Positions 56,501 through 64,000 of a stretch of DNA of 64,000 nucleotides are shown piece after piece; the first letter of the stretch is position 1, and each line of letters begins with the position of its first letter. The notes beneath the pieces were generated by a model, which saw nothing but the letters and a program-made list of their open reading frames with translations, did no database searches and was not told the origin of the DNA. Made by a program: the position numbers and the translations under genes. This DNA is from Neolentinus lepideus HHB14362 ss-1 (taxonomy: Eukaryota > Basidiomycota > Agaricomycetes > Gloeophyllales > Gloeophyllaceae). The DNA is taken from assembly GCA_001632425.1 (NCBI GenBank), contig KV425584.1, forward strand, positions 217,934 to 281,933, written 5' to 3'.

Positions 56501-57822
56501 CCTAGTATGTTTTGTACGCCGACGAATACGGGTACCATCAAGGTAAGGTGGTCGCTGGATGAATGACGTTTCTCATGTAGCTGATTTGGATGCGTCGTGT
56601 CAAAGGTAACACGATAGCACGTGGACACTTCACTGGCAGCAGCGCGACAGGCGTTAATCTCACCGTCCAAGGGTCAGTTGTCCACTGTGCATCCTCGGTT
56701 CAAGGAGTGTTGACTGAACGGTTTTGGAACAGGGGCTACAATTTCGGTTACAGCGTCTGGATTAACTCACAGTTCCTTGGGTCCAGTCAGGGCACCAACC
56801 AGTATACGACCTCGATTGATATTACAACTGAGACCTGGTCGTTCAATACGACTCACTTGAATGAGGGAGACAATGTGCTCACAGTCGTGGTTGACCAGAC
56901 TGGTAAGTCGTATCATGGCGGAAGTCGCGCAGATGTATTCACATTTTGGCTTCAGGACTGGAGGAAGACTATGGTGGTGATGATACTTTCAAGGTATGCT
57001 GCTCTTTGGTCTATACAAAGGAGATACAGTCAATGACACCCCTGTGGAGACTCCAAGAGGTGTTAGAGGTTATACGCTTCTGGGTGGCGGCGACTTTGAC
57101 TACTGGAAGCTGCAAGGTAACCTCGGTGGAGAAGACTTCCCGGATAAAGTCCGTGGACCGTTGAACGAGGGCGGACTATTCGTGGAGCGCCAAGGCATGT
57201 TGGCACATGGAAATGTTGCGATATAAGCTCTGACGGTGATGACAGGTGCACATCTTCCTGGCTTCCCCGTCACGTCCACTTCGGGCTGGAATGCGTCTAC
57301 GGCGGCGTCCTCTTGCACGCCCTATGATGGGATCACTTCCGCTGGCATCCGGGCGTATCGCACTACGTTCGAATTGAGTTTACCCGAAGGGAGTGACGTG
57401 CCCGTGGCCCTCCAGTTCGAGCGCACGCCCAGCAGCAGCTACAGGAGTCTTTTCTACATCAACGGGTGGCAATTCGGAAGGTTCAATTCACGGGACGGGC
57501 CTCAGACATCGTTCCCTGTAAGTGACGCCTGCTTCATACGGATGTGGGCAGCTGGTCTTATTGAATGGGGTGAATAGCTGCCCGAGGGTATCTTGAATCC
57601 GAGAGGATCCAACGAATTATTGGTAACTTTGTGGTCCTTGGGTGAGTTTGCAACATAATCGATGAAGGCACTTTTTATTGATTTTCTGACAAACTCGTAG
57701 ATGCTGCGGGAGCTAAGATAGCGGATTTGGAGCTGGCCAACACGGCGCTTCTGGAGTCGAGTAAGGAGGTAATTGTGGGCGGTACTGTAGAGTCACCGGG
57801 CTACAGTCAACTCAGGGACTAG
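53584..57822 (+). CDS. lacA: Secreted beta-galactosidase, GH35
   Basis: Hydrolyses terminal beta-galactosides outside the cell. The signal peptide is [19 protein letters not shown] with cleavage near HTSSA. Blocks in order: [92 protein letters not shown] (acid/base Glu in SENE), [37 protein letters not shown] (nucleophile Glu in GEF) and [16 protein letters not shown]. Beta-sandwich domains of LacA-type enzymes follow, with [67 protein letters not shown] and [22 protein letters not shown] is at 57820-57822. Many short introns; two consecutive exons are only 12 and 10 nt (54105-54116 and 54179-54188). Total length is near 1000 residues, usual for fungal LacA. No disabling change seen. Confidence 0.92.
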
Positions 57823-58336
57823 TTTGTATGTAAATGCCTCAAAATTTGATGATGTCCGAGTCCTTTTCGCAGCGTACAAAGATGGCCTAGTATGACGAGA
57901 GATGGCTTTGTCTAAAGGGAGGGTACTCAAGCTTTGCGGCAGTGTCCTCTAACGTGAGAAAGAGGAACTGCCTTCCACCTTGGATTCGCAACTGACTCGT
58001 TCTAGCTGACTCGGACGCATATTCCATCTTGGATTCACTCAAATCGCAGACATATATATGAACGAAAGGGAGCTGAACCGCGCTTAGATGGTGTGCCTGC
58101 CTGGTGTCGCCGATTTCGGTTATTGACGTTTACCATTTACTGCTTAATAGACTAGCCCTGAAGATGCGATGTGTCAACTTAACCAACGATAGTGCGCATC
58201 GATATTGTGAGTCGCTAATTTCATTCTCTCCCATTAATCTACTCTCGCTGATTTGCGATGCGCAGAGTATTTAAGACGAGGTGTGCAGGTGCCAAAGCTT
58301 CTTCCCGACATTGCGCTGACTTCTCCTGCTCCTGTG

Positions 58337-60973
58337 ATGGTATTTCGGCGTTCAAAGCTCGTGTGTGATCCGTCGCGTATTGGCGTTCACGACTCTCAGA
58401 GCGAGTGGCCGTCCTATGACTATGTCATTGTAGGAGGCGGTGCGGTCGTTCGTGTCGATAAGTTGACAAGAAGTTTGATATACAATCATATATAGGCACG
58501 GCCGGATGTGTCCTCGCAAGCAGACTCACTGAGCAGCCTGGTGTGAACGTCTTACTGGTTGAAGCAGGGGAAAGGTGTGTTTGTCTCGCTCTCTTACTTG
58601 CTCAATGCTGCTGTATCTCATCTTGTACACAGTAATCAGGACGCCTTGAACAGCCGCATGCCTCTGGCGTTCATCAAGCTGTTTCACACGCAATATGATT
58701 GGGATTATGAGACCACGTCGGTATATGCTGGTGTGCCGTGACCGAGTTGATACGACCATAAATTTCGTACAGACCTCAAGTCGGACTGAATAACCGAAGA
58801 GTGCACTGGCCGAAAGGCAGGCTCCTGGGAGGATCGAGGTGTGAAATCAGTCTACTTCCTCCATCTGCTTCATTCATGTAGGATACAGTTCTATCAATTG
58901 CTGTGTGCATCATCACTGCGCCCCAGAAGGTCAATCGATTCCACGTTCGGACTGACCATATGGCTTATAACAGGCACAGACTTTGACAACTGGGTAAGGC
59001 TCGGCATTATAGGGTGGGGGTACCAGGACCTTTCACCGTGAGTCGGATCAATTTGCACACCGACTAGGGATCTCCTAGAAGCCTTATTGCTAGGTACTTC
59101 CTCAAGGCCGAGAATTACACACCTGCCAGCGACGACACTGATGTTGACACTTCCTTGCGAGGAACCTCTGGTCCCTGGCAGACTCGTCGGTGCAAAGCGC
59201 TGGTACGTCTGCTGTCATATACATGTCGATCACTGAATCAGACGATTGCGATAGCCTATCTGTCAAGCGATAATGCACAGCTGTGAAGCGCTCGGCATAC
59301 CTTCCAGCAAGTACGTGTTCCCACAGACGAAATGTACTTTAGTTACTTACATTCAGCGAAGAGATTTTAACACGAATAAGGGTACTATGGGTGTGGGCAA
59401 GTTCACGTCTTTTGTAGATCGAAGGGGAGAAAGTAAGCCTCATTCATCTGCTTATACTGCAAGTATGTAATCAATACGTCTAGGGAGCTCGACCGCTACT
59501 GCATATCTTACCTCCGACGTCCTGTCCCGGACAAATCTAACAGTTCTAATTAGGACATCAGTCGAAAGGATAATATTTGACAAACAGGAAGAGACACCGA
59601 GGGCAATCGGCGTGCAATTATCCACTTCGCGGGATGCTTCCAGTTACGTGGTTAGAGCTAGCAAAGAAGTGATTCTGTGTGCCGGATCGGTCGCCACACC
59701 ACAACTGCTAAGCGTCTCTGGCATCGGGCCAGAGGAGGAGCTAGCACGACTCGGCATTCGATCTGTCAGATCTCTGGATGCTGTGGGTAAGAACCTATCC
59801 GATGTGCGTCTGGCCCTGCTCCGAGTCTCCCTTGCGTGTCTTATTAAATTAATGTTCTCACTGGTAGCACATGTGCACGGGCGCACTCCATTTCCGCTGC
59901 AAACCGGGGTTCAGCCTCGATTATCTGTCGAATCCTCTGTCGGCTGCGATTGCAGCCGCCAAGTGGATGGCCGCGGGTGTGGGGCCGTTCGCGGATGCGC
60001 CGATGCCTGGGGCTGCGTTCTTTAGGTCTGACGATCCCAAGTAAGCTAGCTTCAACGAGCTCGGAAATTTGCGCTCACGCACTGAATACATTCTCCCCAT
60101 GTAGCTTACCGTTCGGGCCGCCCTCTGCAGGATGTCCCGTGGAAGATCTGACAACGGGTCCAGGAGCGCCCGATTGCGAGTTAGTGTGGTTTCCAGCAAT
60201 GATCCGACCAAATGAGCAAGTGGAACTGCCGAGGGGGACGCAGGGTATAACATTGGTACAATGGACCCTTGTGATCAGGCGGGAATCTTCTAACGAAATC
60301 CCAGTCTGTCGTAGCGCTGCAAATGAAGTCGGTGGGCTCAATCGCCCTTGAGTCTGCGTCCATCTGGGACAAGCCCGTTATCCACGCGAAGTTAGGATTA
60401 TTCCCTGTTCAGTAATAGATGGTGCATGTTTTGGACTGACGTCCCTCAGTTATTTGCAGCACGAGAGCGACGTCAATTTATTGCTCCGGATGATCCATCT
60501 TCAGCGAGCCGTGGCTCGTACGCCGCCTTTGCGCGACTTATTGGAGCTGTCTGATGATGTGACCGACAAGGGCGACATGTTTTGGCCAGGAGATGCTCAT
60601 TCAAGCACAGTATGTACATTCTGGACTACATAATCACTCAACTGCTGAATCGTCCCTATCATCAGTTAACAGACGATGCTCTTCGAGACTGGATACGAGC
60701 AAATGCTTTAGGCGTATGGCATCCAGTATGTTGTCTCTCCCATCGCCGCTTGGAGCTCTGCTAATCAAGATGCCTAAGGTCTCCACAGCGCGAATGGGCG
60801 TCTCCGAAGCGGATAGCGTCGTCGGCGTGGACTTGCGCGTCCATGGCGTGATGGGCCTCAGGGTGTGCGACGCATCGGTCTTCCCGACACAAGTCTCGGG
60901 CCATCCGTCGGCAACTGTGGTAGCCATGGCGGAGAAGCTAGCTGATATGATTAAGGGTGAACAGCAACTGTAG
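58337..60973 (+). CDS. GMC oxidoreductase (FAD-dependent alcohol/sugar oxidase or dehydrogenase)
   Basis: Flavoenzyme of the glucose-methanol-choline family. Start MVFRRSKLVCDPSRIG (an in-frame ATG at 58253 is an alternative), then the FAD ADP-binding loop YDYVIVGGG joined by a 55-nt-type intron to TAGCVLASRL, LVEAGESNQDALNSRMPLAF, RVHWPKGRLLGGSSSIN, DFDNWVRLGIIGWGYQDLSP, SSTATAYLTSDVLSRTNLTV, KEVILCAGSVATPQLLSVSG, IGPEEELARLGI, and the C-terminus HPVSTARMGVSEADSVVGVD, GLRVCDASVFPTQVSGHPSA, TVVAMAEKLADMI. The His of WHPVSTARMG and of SGHPSAT are the expected active-site pair. No signal peptide is evident at the chosen start. I cannot tell aryl-alcohol oxidase from other Agaricomycete GMC types. 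Its start lies 515 bases after the GH35 stop on the same strand. Confidence 0.86.
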
Positions 60974-62027
60974 GATGTATGTGATGTAGAATGTCAGCTC
61001 AAATTAATGTCTTTCACTTCAGGATGAGAATTCCAATCGTACGGACTGCCCAAACTTCTTCGAGCTCAGGCGAAGTCAATACGAGTGGTTAATGATGCCA
61101 TCATCTTCCTGGCCTAGTCTCTTAATCTTATCAGACACTTACTCTCGCCATCATTGGTCTTCCTGGCCGATTGGGAGAAATAAGGACATCTCCAGACATT
61201 ATTCCAGTGTCGTGCACGACTTCCACTGACGTAGGCTTCGGCCTCGGATGCGGAACCGAAAACCGAACCACGCCGATGCTTTGGCTCAGGTTTTCGATTG
61301 CCAGGTGTGAACTGTGCAAACATTGCGATAAGCACGTTTGGAAGATACACGAAAATGTTATCAAGCCATGCAACAATATTCCACATAAGATGTTGCGACC
61401 GTAGACTATATGAGAGCTAACCTTGCGATTGTGAGGTTCAGAATAAAACATAACCATGTGATCGCAACATTCCAGGTTAGATGCTGCGATCGTAGACTGT
61501 GAGAGTTAACCTTGTGATCATGGACTACGAGAGCTAACCTTTCGATCGTGAGGTTACGACGACGACAGCAACGGATACACAGAAGTTATGTATGACTGAA
61601 TCGCAAACTTCCAATGGTACGTTTCATAAGGGTGTCAATGCGCAATCAAATGTAGTGAACTTCGATTCAGTTTCGCTAGCGCTGCCACACTTTGTATATG
61701 CCCATGGATTCTTTACCTTTCCTTCGGGGAGTGAAGTATGCTTGAACACTCGGTGACGTCGATGCTTTGGATAAAGGCTTTCAGTTACCGGACTGGACTT
61801 CGCTTCCGCACTTCATACTAGATTTTGCTACTCTGCTCTCGGCAAGTCGAGCAAGCTTGAATTTGGAGCGCACAACCAGAGACTGGTACTCGATGTCCTC
61901 GTAAGGAAACAGCTGGAGTGCTTCGATTACATACAACGATTAATACATCTTATACCTGGGTATATCCATCAACACGCGACCTGACACAGGGTCCACTGCA
62001 CTCACAAACAACTCGACCTGTTATAAC
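60974..62027. other. Intergenic with a short tandem array
   Basis: No gene recognised. The ORFs on both strands near 61114-61457 are short and unsupported. The central part carries the repeats at 61391-61555. Confidence 0.45.
61391..61555. repeat. Imperfect tandem and inverted repeat block
   Basis: Units of about 28-32 bases of the form TGCGATCGTAGACTGTGAGA-GTTAACCTT occur at 61393-61424, 61483-61513 and 61514-61540. Partial units (GCGATTGTGAGGTT and CGATCGTGAGGTTA) and one inverted piece (GATCGCAACATTCC) lie between or after them. Confidence 0.65.
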
Positions 62028-63316
62028 TTATACATAAACAGTTTTGACGGTGAGCCTGTGCCACTCGGCGGCAGGTGACACGGGACTGGTTTCATCCCGG
62101 CCATTGGTAGGTGTCTCCAGATCCAATTGCGAGGCATCCGCAGCTCTTGACTCAGCCCCTGAACTCGGGAGTTCGCGCAAGCGGATAGTCGTGTTTCTGG
62201 GCGAGGTCCCGGTCGTGAACCGGATGGTGGGGAGGGTATCTGAGGGCCTAGTATCCAGCGACAAGGCTCTGCCTTGCGCAACTCGCAAGATGATTAGGAG
62301 GGGTGAGATAGACTGTACGCAGGAGGATATGATGAGATGTAAGTGGGGTTGATAGGGATTTGGGAAGGCTAACCTCGGTTTGTCCCAGCCAGGTAAGGAA
62401 GGCATACTGCGCCGGATTGTTTTGCGAATAACAGATAATAAATATCAGACCCGTGATGGAGTACAGGGCGGCGGACTCCACGACCATAGTGGCCACGGAC
62501 GTGTAGACAGTGGCCGTGCCTGAGGAGCCCGTCTCCAATACACGCCTGCGGAGGTTGTAGAGACGACAAAGAATGAAGAGCGTCACGATGACGTTGAACG
62601 AGACGGAGAGCCCCCAGTAAAGGATGCCGAGTGCGACGCTCTTGCGGTCGTAGAGGTCAAGGCTCATGGAGACTTGTCTGATGAAGGCGATTGACGTTCC
62701 TGGTCGGTTGTGGCGTGAGGAAGTGGGACGTGACGTTAGCATGTGATTTTGATCTTGACTCACCTACAGATGCTAGAAAAACCCCTGCGGGAAGCGCAAT
62801 GACGCTTTTGCTACCGGCGTAAAGAAAGAAGCAACGGTATAGCTGGAGACCTGATTCAATAACCAAATACATTAACCGACTCGACAATAGCATACTCACA
62901 AGAAGTCCGTCCTGGAGCCAGGTGCAAATCGCGTAGACGAATACACTGACCCATTCCGGCGGTGCTCGGTATCCCTCGTTATAGTACTTGATAGGATCAT
63001 CAAGCCCCTTCCCGTGCTCCACATACGAAGCGGCCTCTGCGACGATGTCGCGCCACAGCCCCACCGAGCTCAGCGCAAACTGCACGCATATGTACGCGAG
63101 GAAGAAGGGCGCCCGCCGCATCACCTTGCGGCGCGCAATCAGGAGGTGCGCGGTTATTACGAAAAGCGTAAAGTGGATGCCTGGAAGTATGCGCGTTCAT
63201 GCGTCAATAATTAGGCCTCAGGGGGTGGAAGGTGCACTTTACTGACCGTAGGCCATGAAGCCCGACATGACGCCGATGAGCTGCGCATATTCACGAGTGG
63301 TGTTGGGAGATGGCAT
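62028..63316 (-). CDS. Agaricomycete 7-TM membrane protein, copy 2
   Basis: Same family as 29925-31137. The start MPSPNTTREYAQLIGVMSGF is at ATG 63316, then GIHFTLFVITAHLLIARR, FFLAYICVQFALSSVGLWRD, PEWVSVFVYAICTWLQDGL, LLYRCFFLYAGSKSVIALPA, LGILYWGLSVSFNVIVTLFI, YTSVATMVVESAALYSITGL and FLTWLGQTE. These fit seven helices with short loops and the shared LYRC-F/Y motif. The tail of about 75 residues is Ser/Thr/Arg rich (RDETSPVSPAAEWHRL) and likely cytoplasmic, ending KTVYV before TAA 62028. Introns are short and the frame is open. Ligand and role are not known for any member. The tail sequence is unlike that of copy 1. Confidence 0.78.
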
Positions 63317-64000
63317 GTACAGTCTGGCAGGGCGCGGTGGGGGATAATGACATGCGAGAGACGCGAGAGACGAGCCGTCGTGAGCGTCGACGGCGGCCCT
63401 GCTTCACCCGAGTTCACAGTCAAAAGTCAGCAACATCGATTCGGGAAAAGAAGCCTGAAATTATGCTTTGGTTCTAAAATATCGTGAATGACTGCATTAG
63501 TCTGCAACGTAAGACTCCCCGACTGCAACGCACCTATGGGAGTTTGGCAGCACATTGTATAGGGTTGCAGGCGGCTGTGAGAACTGTTGCTGTAAGGATT
63601 TACACCGGGTCTGCTACTCCGAGGGAAAGTGCTTCCAATCACGTGGGTGCAAAGAGATCGACTTCCAACATCAGGAAAATGTCGTTCGCCCTTGACGGCC
63701 TTTCCCGGTCTTTTTTGGTCTTTGGGATGCTTTATTTAAGATAAAAATAAGGCAAGCTCCAGCGCTTAAAGCGCCAAAAGGCCGCGAGATGCCCAAAAGT
63801 CCATCAAAGATACCCCCAAGTCCCCTAAGTAAATTTTTAAGCCAAGTCCCAACAAGTTCATGATGAATCCGCACCTTTTTCGAGGTCGATGGCCAGCACT
63901 TGAAAAAAATTGCCATGACGAGTGGCATGACACTCACTAGGGTCACCTGGATGAATATTAATGGGAAAGTTGCGCGTCAGACCATCGAGATTACGCCGAT
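63317..64000. other. Right edge, low-complexity sequence
   Basis: No gene is supported. From about 63680 the sequence becomes A/T and GC-skewed in blocks, with motifs such as AAGCGCTTTAAGCGCC-like dyads and TTTTTAAGCCAAGTCCC (63833-63849). The latter also occurs as AAGCCAAGTCC in the palindromic element at 53330, so part of a related element may lie here, cut by the window end. Confidence 0.4.

Noticed and set aside
55765..56670. 301-codon minus-strand ORF inside the GH35 gene
   Set aside because: The sense strand encodes the conserved beta-sandwich domains with correct splicing. The antisense ORF has no recognisable motif.
63671..63946. 91-codon minus-strand ORF with hydrophobic stretches
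   Set aside because: It lies in low-complexity, dyad-rich sequence sharing motifs with the palindromic element at 53330. It is likely repeat-derived.
1..64000. CRISPR arrays, operons, rRNA or viral genes
   Set aside because: Nothing of the kind was seen. Intron structure and gene families are those of a nuclear fungal genome.

Overview
The window is eukaryotic, and everything in it points to a filamentous basidiomycete, most likely an Agaricomycete. Most genes are cut by many introns of about 45-65 nt with GT-AG ends and CTRAY-type branch points. Several families are ones I know from mushroom-forming fungi: a GH35 beta-galactosidase, a GMC oxidoreductase, allantoate-permease-type MFS carriers, Agaricomycete 7-TM proteins and an HHE-type protein. 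There are no operons, no CRISPR array and no convincing tRNA or rRNA. A run of 275 N (35429-35703) is an assembly gap.

Layout. 1-3784 (-) is a DUF2235 hydrolase-like gene that runs off the left edge. 3785-8139 is gene-poor. 8140-11020 (+) is a mitochondrial NAD(H) kinase of the POS5 type whose long introns are filled with minisatellites. 11041-15270 is gene-poor. 15352-20672 holds two convergent MFS paralogs, and a third copy sits at 49058-51635. 21458-22816 (+) is an intronless microbial-type poly(ADP-ribose) glycohydrolase-like gene.

22975-32843 is a rearranged block. A two-gene unit (coiled-coil gene plus the 3' part of a hydroxyacid dehydrogenase) is duplicated in tandem. One copy carries a 790-bp TIR transposon at a TA site and the sister copy preserves the empty site. 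Next come a GNAT acetyltransferase, a 7-TM protein and the intact dehydrogenase.

33470-34093 is a second TA-flanked TIR element. 34676-39487 is an array of four co-oriented paralogs (one decayed) built from 11-residue acidic repeats, one of them fused to a WW domain and a glycine zipper. This array, which also holds a 955-bp hAT-type MITE and the assembly gap, is the best candidate for an undescribed system. 40095-46793 carries an HHE-like gene that seems to have lost its metal ligands, the G-patch protein PXR1 and an O-fucosyltransferase-like type II membrane protein.

53330-63316 holds a small palindromic element directly against the TATA box of the GH35 beta-galactosidase, then the GMC oxidoreductase and a second 7-TM gene.

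Functionally the recognisable genes cover carbohydrate and alcohol oxidation or hydrolysis outside the cell (GH35, GMC), uptake of small organic anions (three MFS), NADP(H) supply in mitochondria, ADP-ribose turnover and ribosome biogenesis. They are not an obvious single pathway. All exon models were built by eye from splice signals and reading frame, and all family names come from recalled conserved motifs, not from a search.
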